From positions 1,364,001 to 1,428,000 of the forward strand of contig NZ_CP035946.1 in assembly GCF_013177655.1 (NCBI RefSeq): 64,000 bases of DNA, written 5' to 3'. A program made the position numbers and the translations under genes. Positions 42,740-53,264 of this stretch are shown piece by piece. The stretch is from Campylobacter canadensis (GTDB lineage Bacteria; Campylobacterota; Campylobacteria; Campylobacterales; Campylobacteraceae). Position 1 is the stretch's first letter; each line of letters opens with the position of its first letter. The notes under the pieces were generated by a model. The model was not told where the DNA came from, made no database searches, and saw only the letters and a list, made by a program, of their open reading frames with translations.

Positions 42740-43765
42740 ATGAAGAAATTTTTATTATTATTCCTTTGTGCTTTTGCTTTTTCTTATGATTTTGAAAAAG
42801 AAAAGTTGTTTATTTTATCTAATGAAATTCGTGGTTCTTCACTTGAATGCGATGGAAATGAATATGCTTTTTACTACGAACAATACATCAATTCTTTAAA
42901 TCAAGATTACAATAATCCTAAATTAAAAGAAATTAAAAATTATGATAAATATTTAGAATATTTTAAATATTGGGCATTTCAAAGCTTTGATAATTATAAA
43001 CAATATGAAAGATTTAATTCTTATGCAAAAGAATTTTGTAAAATAAACAAAAAACACTTTGATGATTTAAAAGCAAATTGCGATATCTTTGTTCAAAGAT
43101 TTGGTAAAAGAGCCTTTGGTGATATTACAAAATTTATTAAATTAGATGATATTTATGAAGAATTTTTAAAACTTGATAGTGCTAATAGTATTGCTTATTT
43201 AAACTCCCTTTCTTTAAAAAATTATGAATTAGATTTTTTACTAAAAATATCTTTATTAAGCAAAAAAGATTTAAGTGTAATTAGCTTTTTGCTAAATAAA
43301 GGAGTTGATGTTAATTTAGGTTATGAAAGTGCTATTTTTTATGCACTTGATTATTATGAAGCACTAGAATTGTTATTAGAAAATAAAGCTTTAGTTGATT
43401 ATACAAACGCATTTGGAAAAAGTGCTATTTTTTATGCTGTTGAAGAAAACAACATACAAGCAATTAAAATTTTATTAAAACATAAGGCTAATGTTAATTT
43501 AAGTCTTTACGATAATGAAGATAAAATTAAAACAAATTTACCTTATTACATAGGTTTATGCTCATACACCCATCCATCAAAAACCCTTTTTATTCAAGCT
43601 GCATCTTTTGCTAATACAGATGTTTTAAAATTATTAATTGATGCTGGGGTTGATATAAATGCAACTGATAGCGATGGTTTTAACGCTCTTGATTATGCTA
43701 ATTTTTATAATCAAGTAGAAAATATTGAATTTTTAAAAAAATTAGGTTTAAAGGAGAATGAATGA
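42740..43765 (+). CDS. Exported ankyrin-repeat protein
   Basis: This 341-residue protein has a signal peptide (MKKFLLLFLCAFAFSYD). Residues of about 165-335 form ankyrin-type repeats: SFLLNKGVDVNLGYES, ALELLLENKALVDYTN, AIKILLKHKANVNLSL, VLKLLIDAGVDINATDSDGF. The N-terminal 160 residues are unrecognised. A periplasmic binding or protective role is likely but undefined. It has its own strong ribosome-binding site and overlaps the next gene by 4 bp. Confidence 0.75.
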   Translation: MKKFLLLFLCAFAFSYDFEKEKLFILSNEIRGSSLECDGNEYAFYYEQYINSLNQDYNNPKLKEIKNYDKYLEYFKYWAFQSFDNYKQYERFNSYAKEFCKINKKHFDDLKANCDIFVQRFGKRAFGDITKFIKLDDIYEEFLKLDSANSIAYLNSLSLKNYELDFLLKISLLSKKDLSVISFLLNKGVDVNLGYESAIFYALDYYEALELLLENKALVDYTNAFGKSAIFYAVEENNIQAIKILLKHKANVNLSLYDNEDKIKTNLPYYIGLCSYTHPSKTLFIQAASFANTDVLKLLIDAGVDINATDSDGFNALDYANFYNQVENIEFLKKLGLKENE

Positions 43766-44508
43766 AAACAGCTTTTATAACAGGTGCTAGTAGTGGCTTT
43801 GGTAAAGCTATTGCTCAAAAATTATTAGAAAATAATTATAAATGCGTTTTACTTGCTAGAAGAAAAGAAAAACTAGAAGAATTTAAGAAAAATTTTAACA
43901 ATCAAGTTCATATAATCGCTTGTGATGTTAGAGATAAAAATACTTTATTTAAAGAAATTAACGCCCTACCATTAGAATTTAAAAAAATTGATGTTTTAGT
44001 AAATTCTGCTGGTTTAGCTCTTGGTGCAAATGAATTTCATAAAATGAGTATTGAAGATATGGAAACTATGGTAGATACAAATATAAAAGGACTTTTATAT
44101 GTGAGTAAAGCTGTGCTAGAAATTATGACTAACGATGCTTATATTTTCAATTTTGGTTCAGTTGCTGCTAATTATCCTTATTTTGGGGCTAATGTTTATG
44201 CAGGTACAAAGGCCTTTGTAGGACAATTTTCACTAGCATTAAGAAATGATTTAAGGCATACAAACATTAAAGTTTGCGATGTTGCACCAGGCTTATGCAA
44301 AACAGAATTTAGCATAGTGCGTTTTAAAGGGGATATAAATGCAGCAAATAAAGTTTATGAAAACACAAAATATTTAAGCGCAGAAGATATCGCTGAAGCT
44401 GTATTTTCAATACTTTCACTAAATTCGTATGTAAATATAAATCGTATTGAATTAATGCCACAAACTCAAACTTGGAGCGGTTTTCATATTGTAAAGGACG
44501 AAGAATGA
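43762..44508 (+). CDS. Short-chain dehydrogenase/reductase (YdfG-like)
   Basis: This 248-residue classical SDR has cofactor motif [12 protein letters not shown] with RRKEK (NADP preference), NSAGLALG, the catalytic Ser in FGSVAA and the YAGTK active-site pair. It is closest in pattern to NADP-dependent 3-hydroxy acid dehydrogenases such as YdfG. It overlaps both flanking genes by 4 bp. Confidence 0.85.
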   Translation: MKTAFITGASSGFGKAIAQKLLENNYKCVLLARRKEKLEEFKKNFNNQVHIIACDVRDKNTLFKEINALPLEFKKIDVLVNSAGLALGANEFHKMSIEDMETMVDTNIKGLLYVSKAVLEIMTNDAYIFNFGSVAANYPYFGANVYAGTKAFVGQFSLALRNDLRHTNIKVCDVAPGLCKTEFSIVRFKGDINAANKVYENTKYLSAEDIAEAVFSILSLNSYVNINRIELMPQTQTWSGFHIVKDEE

Positions 44509-45767
44509 AATATCTACAAATAACAGGAGAACAAGAACTAAAAGGCAGCGTTAAAATAAGTGGAGCAAAAAATGCTACTTTGCCTATTTTAGCTGCTTGC
44601 TTACTAATAAAAGGAAAGGTTACTTTAACTAATATCCCACTAGTTTCAGATATTTACACTATGATTGAATTACTTAGTAATCTAGGAGCAAAATGCTTGA
44701 TTGATGAACATAGCGTTTGTATTGATTCAAGCAATATAACAAGCACAAAAGCCTTATATGAAATTGTAAGTAAAATGAGAGCAAGTATCTTAGTGCTTGG
44801 TCCGTTATTAAGTAGATTTAACGAGTGTGAAGTTTCGTTGCCTGGCGGATGTGCAATTGGTCAAAGACCTATTGATTTACATTTAAAAGCACTTGCAAAA
44901 TTAGGAGCAAAAATAGAATTAAAAGAAGGTTATGTAAAAGCAAGTGGTAAATTAAAAGCAGCAAATATTACTTTTGACAAAATCACAGTAGGTGGCACAG
45001 AAAATGCAATTTTAGCAGCTGTTTATGCAGAAGGTGTTACAATTATTAATAATGCAGCAATGGAGCCTGAAATAATAAATTTATGTGAGTTTTTAGAACT
45101 CGCAGGAGTAAAAATAGAAGGCATAGGAAGTAAATGTTTAAAAATACATGGAGTAAAAGAACTAAAAAGTGATTTTACATGCAAAATCATTCCTGATAGA
45201 ATCGAAGCAGGTACATATTTATGCGCTGGTGCTATTACGAATTCTGAAATCACAATCACAAATGTTAATCCAAACCACCTATTAGCTGTAATTGATAAAT
45301 TAAATGAACTTGGCGTTATGCTTGATGTGCAAGAAGATAAAATAAGCACAAAAAAATACAAAAAATTAAACTCGTGCAATATTCAAACAAGTGAATATCC
45401 AGGTTTTCCAACCGATATGCAAGCACAATTTATGGCTTTGTGTTTATGTGCAAGTAGCGATTGTATTATTGATGAAAGATTATTTGAAAATAGATTTATG
45501 CATGTTGCAGAATTGCAAAGAATGGGAGCAAATATTAGCTTAAACAACCATCTTGCAATTGTGAAACCATCAAAATTAAGTGCAGCTCAAGTTATGGCTA
45601 CTGATTTAAGGGCATCTTCGGCCTTAGTTTTAGCAGCCCTAGCAGCAAAAGGCACTAGTAAAATTAGTAGAATTTATCATTTACAAAGAGGCTATGAAGA
45701 CTTATGTTTAAAGCTGCAATCTTTAGGTGCAAAAATAAGTTTAAAGGATGAAAATGACGATAAATGA
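44505..45767 (+). CDS. murA: UDP-N-acetylglucosamine 1-carboxyvinyltransferase
   Basis: This is 420 residues from the ATG at 44505 (ATGA overlap with the SDR gene); an ATG 33 bp earlier would place an odd basic leader in front. Landmarks are [12 protein letters not shown], the catalytic Cys116 in [14 protein letters not shown], and [16 protein letters not shown]. It performs the first committed step of peptidoglycan synthesis. Cys at position 116 predicts fosfomycin sensitivity at target level. Confidence 0.96.
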   Translation: MKYLQITGEQELKGSVKISGAKNATLPILAACLLIKGKVTLTNIPLVSDIYTMIELLSNLGAKCLIDEHSVCIDSSNITSTKALYEIVSKMRASILVLGPLLSRFNECEVSLPGGCAIGQRPIDLHLKALAKLGAKIELKEGYVKASGKLKAANITFDKITVGGTENAILAAVYAEGVTIINNAAMEPEIINLCEFLELAGVKIEGIGSKCLKIHGVKELKSDFTCKIIPDRIEAGTYLCAGAITNSEITITNVNPNHLLAVIDKLNELGVMLDVQEDKISTKKYKKLNSCNIQTSEYPGFPTDMQAQFMALCLCASSDCIIDERLFENRFMHVAELQRMGANISLNNHLAIVKPSKLSAAQVMATDLRASSALVLAALAAKGTSKISRIYHLQRGYEDLCLKLQSLGAKISLKDENDDK

Positions 45768-46908
45768 TAGCTTTAAAGCGATTAATGATATTACTTTTAC
45801 AAGTCAAATTGAAGAAGTTTTTATAAAAGATGCACAAAATAGAGTTTGTGCTTTTGATATAAAAGCGCAAAGAAATTCTCCGCTTTTTACAAACAGTGCG
45901 ATGGACGGCTATGCTTTAAATATAAATGATGATATTAAAAATTTAAAAATTGCATATAGTATTTTTGCTGGTGATTTTAAAGAATATGAGCTTAAAAAAG
46001 GAGAATGTGCAAAAATTATGACAGGAGCAAAACTTCCTAAAAATGCGAACGCTGTTGTAATGAAAGAATATGCAAATATAAATGAAAATATTTTTAATAC
46101 AGATATTAATGTAAAGCAAAATGACAATATAAGATTTGTAGGCGAAGAATACAAAGAAAACGAACTTTTAATTTCAAAAAACACTCTTTTAAACAAGGCG
46201 CATATTATGTTACTTGCTTCAAATGGCTATCATAAAATTAAATGTTATAAAAAAATAAATGTAGCTATTTTTGCAAGCGGAGATGAATTAGCTGAAAGTT
46301 ATTTTAGTGGAGATTATATTTACAATAGCAATTCTTACGCTCTTTTTAACCCTTATTCAAATAGCCACTATTTAGGAATTTTAAAAGATGATTATGATTA
46401 TGTTTTTAACGCACTTAGTGGAGCTAGTAAAAATTATGATTTAATAATCACTTGTGCTGCTGCTAGTGTTGGAGATGCAGATTATGTAAAAAAAGCACTT
46501 AGCAAACTTGGCTATGAAGATATTTTTAGCAAGGTTTTAATAAAACCAGCAGGACCAATAGCTCTTTATAAAAATAAAGAAAATAATTTTGTTTTAACCT
46601 TACCAGGCAATCCTATGTCTTGTTATGTTGGAGCTATGCTTTATTTAAAAAAACTTCTTTTAAAAATGCAAAATTGCAGCTATCAAGCACAAAGCTATAA
46701 AGCAAAAATTTCTTGTGATATTGAGCTTAAGAATAATAAAGAAAATATAATTTTTGGTACTTATAAAGACAGTGTGTTTTATCCATTTAATAATGGTAAA
46801 TTCTCAAGTGCACAAATAACTCCACTAACAAATCATACACATTTTATTAGACTAAATGGTTCTATTAAAAAAGATGAATTGATTGAATGTTATGAAAATA
46901 ATTTATAG
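45754..46908 (+). CDS. moeA: Molybdopterin molybdenumtransferase
   Basis: This is 384 residues starting at 45754, where AAAGGA has good spacing; an ATG at 45748 is possible. [15 protein letters not shown] near the N-terminus, [22 protein letters not shown] and [14 protein letters not shown] are MoeA signatures. It inserts molybdate into molybdopterin. It overlaps murA by 14 bp and flgA by 17 bp; murA-moeA adjacency is shared with C. jejuni. Confidence 0.92.
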   Translation: MTINDSFKAINDITFTSQIEEVFIKDAQNRVCAFDIKAQRNSPLFTNSAMDGYALNINDDIKNLKIAYSIFAGDFKEYELKKGECAKIMTGAKLPKNANAVVMKEYANINENIFNTDINVKQNDNIRFVGEEYKENELLISKNTLLNKAHIMLLASNGYHKIKCYKKINVAIFASGDELAESYFSGDYIYNSNSYALFNPYSNSHYLGILKDDYDYVFNALSGASKNYDLIITCAAASVGDADYVKKALSKLGYEDIFSKVLIKPAGPIALYKNKENNFVLTLPGNPMSCYVGAMLYLKKLLLKMQNCSYQAQSYKAKISCDIELKNNKENIIFGTYKDSVFYPFNNGKFSSAQITPLTNHTHFIRLNGSIKKDELIECYENNL

Positions 46909-47503
46909 TATTTTAGCCTTATGCCTTAGCTTAAATGCAGCTAGTTTAAAAGAGCAATTAGCTAAAAGCTTTTTAGCTCAAAAAATAAATCTTAATATTG
47001 TATCAATTCAAATAAAGCCAGAAAATGATGATAATTGCATTTTAAGCTCGGCAGTTAAGCTAAATACTCAAGGTATTTTTAGAGCAATTTGCAATAATCA
47101 AAACAAACAATTTTCATACACTTTAAATGCAACTAGCAAGGTGCTTATTTTAAAAAGAAATATTGCAAAAGATGAAGCAATTAGCCTTAGTGATGTTTTA
47201 CAAAAAAACATAGCCTTTAAACAAGCACCAAACGATGCTTTAAGTATGCTAGATGAAAATTCTTATGCAAAATCCTTTCTTAAAGCAAATACTATATTAA
47301 CTCAAAATAAATTAAAACCTAATTATGTAATAAACAAAGAAGATAGCGTTGTAGGCATTATTGATGATGGAAATTTAAGTGTTTTTATTGATTTAACAGC
47401 ACTGCAAAACGGTGTAAAAGGACAAAGAATTCGTCTTAAAAATAGCGATGGAAAAGTAATTTATGGAGAGATTTTAAATAACAAACAGGTGTTGATTAGA
47501 TGA
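46892..47503 (+). CDS. flgA: Flagellar P-ring assembly chaperone FlgA
   Basis: This is 203 residues from the ATG at 46892, which gives a proper signal peptide ([18 protein letters not shown]). The SAF/FlgA domain is recognised by LILKRNIAKDEAISLSDV and VVGIIDDGNLSVFIDLTALQ with GQRIRLKNSDGKVIYGEIL. It assists P-ring assembly in the periplasm. It heads the flgA-ubiX-coaD-tmk-hisS-speA order known from C. jejuni. Confidence 0.88.
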   Translation: MKIIYSILALCLSLNAASLKEQLAKSFLAQKINLNIVSIQIKPENDDNCILSSAVKLNTQGIFRAICNNQNKQFSYTLNATSKVLILKRNIAKDEAISLSDVLQKNIAFKQAPNDALSMLDENSYAKSFLKANTILTQNKLKPNYVINKEDSVVGIIDDGNLSVFIDLTALQNGVKGQRIRLKNSDGKVIYGEILNNKQVLIR

Positions 47504-48042
47504 GAATTTTAATTTGTATTAGCGGTGCTAGTGGAGCAAAATTAGCTTTAAAATTAGCAAAATTTTTAAATAAAGAACATAAGGTTTATGTTGTGTTTTC
47601 TAAAGGTGCAAAGCTTGTTTTAAAACACGAAGAAGGTTTAAATATAAAAAAATATTTAAAAAAACATAAAATAACTTATTTTAAAGATAGTAATTTAGCA
47701 GCAAGTGTTTCAAGTGGTTCATTTTTAATTGATTGTGCTTTTTTTTATGCTAGTTGTGATTTTTTAGCTAATGTGCTTTACGGTAGAACAAATACATTAA
47801 TTACAAGAGCCTTTAATGTAAATCTTAAAGAAAATAGAAAAATAATAATCGCTCCAAGAGAAAGTCCATTCTCAAGCATAATGTTAAAAAATTTAAAAAA
47901 ATTAAACTCTTTAGGTTGTATAATAGCACCTGCTTTAATTAGCACTTACTCAAAAAGCAAACAAAGTGATTTTATAATTGGAAAGTGGTGCGATTTAATA
48001 GGTATAAAGCATAATTTATTTAAAAGATGGGAAGGCAAATGA
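47500..48042 (+). CDS. ubiX: Flavin prenyltransferase UbiX
   Basis: This 180-residue flavoprotein fold has ISGASGAKLALKL at the N-terminus, VSSGSFLIDCAFFYAS in the middle and KIIIAPRESPFSSIMLKNL for phosphate and prenyl binding. It makes prenylated FMN, the cofactor of UbiD-type decarboxylases. It overlaps flgA and coaD by 4 bp each. Confidence 0.9.
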   Translation: MRILICISGASGAKLALKLAKFLNKEHKVYVVFSKGAKLVLKHEEGLNIKKYLKKHKITYFKDSNLAASVSSGSFLIDCAFFYASCDFLANVLYGRTNTLITRAFNVNLKENRKIIIAPRESPFSSIMLKNLKKLNSLGCIIAPALISTYSKSKQSDFIIGKWCDLIGIKHNLFKRWEGK

Positions 48043-48500
48043 AAAAAGCAATTTATCCAGGCACATTTGACCCTATTACAAACGGGCATTTAGATGTAAT
48101 AAAAAGAGCTTTAGGTATTTTTGATGAACTAATAATAGCAGTTGCAAAAAGTGATAAAAAAAATCCTTATTATGATTTACAAACAAGACTTTCTTTGGTA
48201 AAAAAAGCCACAAAGGGTTTAAATGTAAAGGTACTTGATTTTTCTTGCTTATTAGTTGATTTTGCAAAAAAACAAGAAGTTTATACAATTATAAGGGGGC
48301 TTCGTGCGGTAAGTGATTTTGAATATGAACTACAAATGCACTACGCAAACGCATCTTTAAATAAAAAAATTGAAACCATTTATTTAATGCCTAGCTTAGA
48401 AAATGCTTTTATTTCAAGCTCCATTGTAAGAAGCATAAAAGCACATAACGGAGATATAAGCAATCTTATTCCAAAAGAAATTTTAAAGGATATTATGTGA
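48039..48500 (+). CDS. coaD: Phosphopantetheine adenylyltransferase
   Basis: This is 153 residues from the ATG at 48039 (ATGA overlap). AIYPGTFDPITNGHLDVIKRA carries the TxGH-type nucleotidyltransferase motif; IIRGLRAVSDFEYELQM and SSSIVRSI complete the active site. It performs the penultimate step of coenzyme A synthesis. It overlaps tmk by 4 bp. Confidence 0.95.
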   Translation: MKKAIYPGTFDPITNGHLDVIKRALGIFDELIIAVAKSDKKNPYYDLQTRLSLVKKATKGLNVKVLDFSCLLVDFAKKQEVYTIIRGLRAVSDFEYELQMHYANASLNKKIETIYLMPSLENAFISSSIVRSIKAHNGDISNLIPKEILKDIM

Positions 48501-49063
48501 GTTATATTGTTTTTGAAGGTGCTGATTTTGTTGGCAAGAGTACACAAATTGAACTTTTAAAAAAAGATTACAAAAACGCAATTTTCGTAAATGAGCCAGG
48601 TTTTACCGAGTTAGGAAAAAGTTTAAGAAAGTTAATTTTAAATGAAAATATGAGCGATGATTGTAGGAATTTTTTATTTTTAGCTGATAGAGCGCAACTT
48701 TTTTCTAGTCTTGATTTTAATAAAATTATTATTTCTGATAGGTCTTTTATATCGCACTTAGCTTATGCTAGTAAAAAAGATTATGATTTATTACTACAAT
48801 GCAATTTAAAAGTAATGAAAAATGTGTTGCCAAGTGCAGTTATTTATTTATACTTAGAAAAAGAAGAATTTCTTAAAAGAATGAAAAATCGCAATCTTGA
48901 TGAAATTGAAAAAAAGGGTGTAGAATATTTTTTAAAAGTACAAAAAAATTATGAGCGTGTTTTAGAAAAATTAAACCTAAATATGATAAAAATAAATGCA
49001 AGTGAAGATATTTTAAATATTAATAAAAAAATAAAGGATTTTATAAATGATAAATGCAATTAA
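48497..49063 (+). CDS. tmk: Thymidylate kinase
   Basis: This 188-residue protein starts at GTG, overlapping the coaD stop as GTGA. The P-loop FEGADFVGKSTQ has Phe where Gly is usual (GxDGxGKS). The dTMP-binding FVNEPGFTELG, the DR motif in DRSFISHLAYA and LYLYLEK-type core follow. It phosphorylates dTMP to dTDP. It overlaps hisS by 17 bp. Confidence 0.9.
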   Translation: MSYIVFEGADFVGKSTQIELLKKDYKNAIFVNEPGFTELGKSLRKLILNENMSDDCRNFLFLADRAQLFSSLDFNKIIISDRSFISHLAYASKKDYDLLLQCNLKVMKNVLPSAVIYLYLEKEEFLKRMKNRNLDEIEKKGVEYFLKVQKNYERVLEKLNLNMIKINASEDILNINKKIKDFINDKCN

Positions 49064-50276
49064 GGGAATGAATGATTTATTAGATGATGATGCAAGAATT
49101 TATGAATTAGTAATTAATACATCAAGCAAGGTAGCTAAAAATTATGGGTATTCATACATTCAAATTCCACATCTTGAACAAAGTGCTTTATTTAAAAGAA
49201 GTGTTGGAGAAAGCAGCGATATTGTTGGCAAAGAAATGTATGAATTTAATGATAAAAGTGGAGATAGTGTTTGTCTTAGACCTGAAGGAACTGCAGGGGT
49301 TGTAAGAGCCTTTATTGAAAAGAAAATGGATAAAGCAAACAGTGTAAAAAGATGGTTTTATCACGGTTCAATGTTTAGATATGAAAAACCTCAGCGTGGA
49401 AGATACAGAGAATTTCATCAATTTGGAATTGAGTGCTTTAACATAGCTAGCGTTTATGAAGATGCAAGTGTGATAATGATTTTAAAAGATATTTTTGATG
49501 AATTAGACATTAAATATACCTTAAAAATAAATTCTTTAGGAACACCAGAAACATTAAATAATTATAGAGCAAAATTAAGAGAATTTTGCGCTGATTTAAA
49601 TTTATGCGAAGACTGCAAAAGAAGATTTAATACAAATATAATAAGAGTGCTTGATTGCAAAAATGATTCTTGCCAAAACGCCTTAAAAAATGCTCCGAAT
49701 TTAAGCGAGTTTTTAGATGAAGAATGTAAAAAAGATTTTGCAAAATTGCAAGAGCTTTTAAAAGAAAATAATGTTAGCTTTGTTATTGATGAAAGATTGG
49801 TTCGTGGGCTTGATTATTATTCTAAGAGTGCATTTGAATTTATAAGTGATGAAATAGGTGCAAAAGCAGCCATTGCTGGTGGTGGCAGATATGATTATTT
49901 GGTTGAATATTTAGGCGGAGCAAAATCATACGGAGTTGGCTTTGCAATGGGCGTTGAAAGAGTTATGGATATATTAAAATCTAAGCAAAATATTTTAAAA
50001 AAAGAAAATAAAATTTATTTTTGCGTTTTAGATGAAAAATATTTAAATTATGCTTTTAAAATTGCTTCAATGCTAAGAAAAGAAAATAAAAATGTAATTT
50101 TAAACTATGAAGCTAAAAAAATGCAAAAACATCTAAATAATGCACTAAAGCAAGATTATAATTATTTTTTAGCATTAGGCGAAGATGAAATGAAAGAAAA
50201 TAAAATTTTATTTAAAGACTTAGCAAAACAAGAACAAAAAATTATTTTAATTGATGAATTAAAGGAACTTTTATGA
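49047..50276 (+). CDS. hisS: Histidyl-tRNA synthetase
   Basis: This is a 409-residue class II synthetase: IKGMNDLL at the start, motif 2 region RPEGTAGVVRAFIE with RYEKPQRGRYREFHQFGIE, the histidine-binding RGLDYYSKSAFEF, and motif 3 GGGRYDYLVEYLGG, GVGFAMGVERV. A C-terminal anticodon-binding domain follows. It overlaps tmk and speA. Confidence 0.96.
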   Translation: MINAIKGMNDLLDDDARIYELVINTSSKVAKNYGYSYIQIPHLEQSALFKRSVGESSDIVGKEMYEFNDKSGDSVCLRPEGTAGVVRAFIEKKMDKANSVKRWFYHGSMFRYEKPQRGRYREFHQFGIECFNIASVYEDASVIMILKDIFDELDIKYTLKINSLGTPETLNNYRAKLREFCADLNLCEDCKRRFNTNIIRVLDCKNDSCQNALKNAPNLSEFLDEECKKDFAKLQELLKENNVSFVIDERLVRGLDYYSKSAFEFISDEIGAKAAIAGGGRYDYLVEYLGGAKSYGVGFAMGVERVMDILKSKQNILKKENKIYFCVLDEKYLNYAFKIASMLRKENKNVILNYEAKKMQKHLNNALKQDYNYFLALGEDEMKENKILFKDLAKQEQKIILIDELKELL

Positions 50277-52093
50277 ACAATTATGGCATTGATATTTGGG
50301 GCGATGATAACTTCATAATCAAAGATGGAAAAGTATGTTTAAAATATGGTTGCGAACCTGCTATTATTGATATTGTAAATACCTTGCAAGATGATGGCTA
50401 CAAAGGTCCATTAATCTTAAGATTTAAGCATTTAATTAAAAAGCAAATAGAGCAAATTTATAAAAGTTTTAACAAAGCTATTAAAGAATTTGAATATGAA
50501 GGTAGCTTTAATGCCGTTTATCCTTTAAAGGTAAATCAATATCCAGGTTTTGTAAAAAACTTAGTTAAATTAGGTAAAAATCTAAATTACGGGCTTGAAG
50601 CTGGTTCTAAAGCTGAATTGCTTTTAGCTATGGCATACAATAATGAAAATAGTCCTATTACCGTAAATGGTTTTAAAGATAAAGAATTAATCACAATGGG
50701 TTTTATTGCTGCTGAAATGGGGCATAAGATTACCCTTACTATTGAAGGTATTAATGAACTTGAGATGATTATAAAAACCGCTAAAGAAAGATTTAAAGTA
50801 AAACCAAATATAGGTCTTAGAGTAAGATTACACTCTTTAGGCAGCGGAATTTGGGCTAAAAGCGGTGGCATAAATTCAAAATTTGGACTAAATTCAACCG
50901 AATTAATTGAAGCTGTAGGCTTATTAAAAGAAAATGATTTGCTTGATTGCTTTACTATGATTCACTTTCACATAGGTTCTCAAATTCATGAAATTCATCC
51001 TTTAAAAAAGGCTTTAAGCGAAGCTGGAAATATCTATGTAGAGCTTAGAAAAATGGGTGCAAATAGTTTAAAAAATATAAATTTAGGTGGTGGTTTGGCA
51101 ATTGAATATTCTCAATTTGAAAAATCACCACAAAGAAACTATACTTTAAGCGAATACGCAAATGATATTGTCTTTATTTTAAAGACAATTGCAGGTCAAA
51201 AAAATGAAAAAGAACCTAATATTTACATTGAAAGTGGTCGCTTTGTTAGTGCAAATCACGCTGTATTGATTGCTCCTGTTTTAGAATTATTTTCTCAAGA
51301 GTATTCAGAAAGCAAACTTAAATTAAAGGACAAAAATCCACAATTAATAGATGAATTATGCGACTTATATAAAAACATAAAACCAGCAAATGCAGTAGAA
51401 TATATGCACGATAGCTGCGACCATTTAGATAGCGTTTTAACTCTTTTTGATTTAGGTTATGTAGATTTACAAGACCGCTCAAATGCTGAAATTTTAGTAC
51501 ATTTAATAGGTAAAAAAGCAATTTCTATGCTAAGTGCAAAGCACTTATTAAGAACTCAAAAAGAAGTACAAGAAAGATATTTAGTAAATTTTTCTATGTT
51601 TCAATCATTGCCTGATTTTTGGGGTTTAGGGCAAGAATTTCCAATAATGCCACTTGATAGACTTGATAAAAATCCGACTCAAAGTGCTAGTATTTGGGAT
51701 ATTACTTGCGACAGTGATGGTGAAATTTCTTTTGATGCAAATAAAAGACCTTTATTTTTACACGATGTTGATGTAGAAAAAGAAGACTACTTTTTAGGAT
51801 TTTTCTTAGTAGGTGCTTATCAAGAAGTGCTTGGAATGAAACATAATTTATTTACACATCCAACGCAAATTTGCATTGATGTAAATGAAAAAGGTTATGA
51901 AATTGAAAGTATTATTGAAAGCCAATCAATAAGAGATATTTTAGAAGATTTAGACTATGATGTAAGAGAAATTGATGAAATTTTAAAAGAAAGAATTGAA
52001 AATTCAAAATTAATTGATGATAGAAGCAAAAAACAAATTCTAGGAGAATTGTTTATTTTTATCCACGATAATGGATATTTAAAAAATATTTAA
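50273..52093 (+). CDS. speA: Biosynthetic arginine decarboxylase
   Basis: This 606-residue PLP enzyme has the Schiff-base Lys in YPLKVNQY, GLEAGSKAEL, FHIGSQI and IYIESGR (arginine/ornithine decarboxylase fold type III). It makes agmatine, the start of polyamine synthesis in this lineage. It overlaps hisS by 4 bp; aspB follows after 10 bp. Confidence 0.94.
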   Translation: MNNYGIDIWGDDNFIIKDGKVCLKYGCEPAIIDIVNTLQDDGYKGPLILRFKHLIKKQIEQIYKSFNKAIKEFEYEGSFNAVYPLKVNQYPGFVKNLVKLGKNLNYGLEAGSKAELLLAMAYNNENSPITVNGFKDKELITMGFIAAEMGHKITLTIEGINELEMIIKTAKERFKVKPNIGLRVRLHSLGSGIWAKSGGINSKFGLNSTELIEAVGLLKENDLLDCFTMIHFHIGSQIHEIHPLKKALSEAGNIYVELRKMGANSLKNINLGGGLAIEYSQFEKSPQRNYTLSEYANDIVFILKTIAGQKNEKEPNIYIESGRFVSANHAVLIAPVLELFSQEYSESKLKLKDKNPQLIDELCDLYKNIKPANAVEYMHDSCDHLDSVLTLFDLGYVDLQDRSNAEILVHLIGKKAISMLSAKHLLRTQKEVQERYLVNFSMFQSLPDFWGLGQEFPIMPLDRLDKNPTQSASIWDITCDSDGEISFDANKRPLFLHDVDVEKEDYFLGFFLVGAYQEVLGMKHNLFTHPTQICIDVNEKGYEIESIIESQSIRDILEDLDYDVREIDEILKERIENSKLIDDRSKKQILGELFIFIHDNGYLKNI

Positions 52094-52103
52094 AGGAGTT
52101 AAG

Positions 52104-53264
52104 ATGTATTCAAAACAATTATTAAATATGGAAGAATCAATAACATTAGCAATCACTGCTAAAGCAAAAGAACTAAAAGCACAAGGAAAAGATGTACTTT
52201 CTTTTAGCGCTGGAGAACCTGATTTTGATACACCTAAAAAGGTAAAAGATGCAGCTATTAAAGCTATTAACGATGGTTGCTCAAAATACACTCCTGTTGC
52301 AGGTACAAATGAAGTTTTAAAAGCGGTTTGCTATAAACTAAAACAAGATAATAACCTAGATTATTCTATAAATGAAGTAATCACAGGCACAGGCGCTAAA
52401 CAAAATCTATTTAATACTATTAGTGCTTTAATAAATAAAGATGATGAAGTGTTAATCTTAGCGCCTTATTGGGTTTCTTATCCTGAAATTGCAAAATATA
52501 TTGGTGCAAAGGTAAAATATGTGTATCCAAGCAATGGTTTAAAGGTAAGTGCAAGTGATATTCAAAAAGAACTTAGCTCTAAAACAAAACTTTTAATTTT
52601 AAACAATCCAAACAATCCTAGCGGAGAAGTTTATACTAAAGATGAATTAACGCAAATTGCAAAAATACTTGAAGGTACAAATGTTTTTGTAATAAGCGAT
52701 GAAATGTATGAAAAGCTAATTTACGATGAAGAATTTTGTGCTTTTGCAAGTTTAAGCGAAGATGCTTTAAAAAGAACAATAACAATAAATGGTTTAAGTA
52801 AATGTGCTGCTATGCCTGGTTGGCGTTTTGGTTACAGTGCTAGTAAAGATGCAAAATTAAATAAACTTATGAAAAACTTGCAAGGTCAATGCACTAGCAA
52901 CATTTGCTCAATCACTCAAGCTGCTGCTATTCCTGCTTTAATGGGTGAGATTGATGAAGATATTTTTAAAATGAAGGAAGAATTTAAAAAACGCAGAGAT
53001 TATGCTTTTAAGGCAATTAATGAAATAAAAGGATTAGCAATTCATTCTCTACCAAAAGGTGCATTTTATTTATTTGTTGATTGTAGCAAAATAAGCAATG
53101 ATGATGTTTTGTTTTGTGAAAAATTATTAGAAGAAAAATTAGTAGCTTGTGTGCCTGGAAGCGGCTTTGGTATGAAAGGATATTTTAGAATGTCTTATGC
53201 TACAAATATGCAAAATATCCAAGAAGGCATAGCTAGAATAAAGGAATTTTGTGAAAGCAATTAG
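52104..53264 (+). CDS. aspB: Aspartate aminotransferase
   Basis: This 386-residue class I PLP aminotransferase has FSAGEPDFDTP, TGTGAKQNLF, LNNPNNPSGEV, SDEMYEKL and the PLP lysine in INGLSKCAAMPGWRFGY. It interconverts aspartate and 2-oxoglutarate with oxaloacetate and glutamate. Ribosome-binding site AAAGGAGT. It overlaps queC by 14 bp. Confidence 0.93.
   Translation: MYSKQLLNMEESITLAITAKAKELKAQGKDVLSFSAGEPDFDTPKKVKDAAIKAINDGCSKYTPVAGTNEVLKAVCYKLKQDNNLDYSINEVITGTGAKQNLFNTISALINKDDEVLILAPYWVSYPEIAKYIGAKVKYVYPSNGLKVSASDIQKELSSKTKLLILNNPNNPSGEVYTKDELTQIAKILEGTNVFVISDEMYEKLIYDEEFCAFASLSEDALKRTITINGLSKCAAMPGWRFGYSASKDAKLNKLMKNLQGQCTSNICSITQAAAIPALMGEIDEDIFKMKEEFKKRRDYAFKAINEIKGLAIHSLPKGAFYLFVDCSKISNDDVLFCEKLLEEKLVACVPGSGFGMKGYFRMSYATNMQNIQEGIARIKEFCESN

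Noticed and set aside
45023-45379. Minus-strand open frame of 118 codons within murA
   Set aside because: It is shadow coding opposite an intact murA with full motifs.
48296-48300. G5 run in coaD as a phase-variation tract
   Set aside because: It is too short for slippage-driven variation, and the gene is essential.
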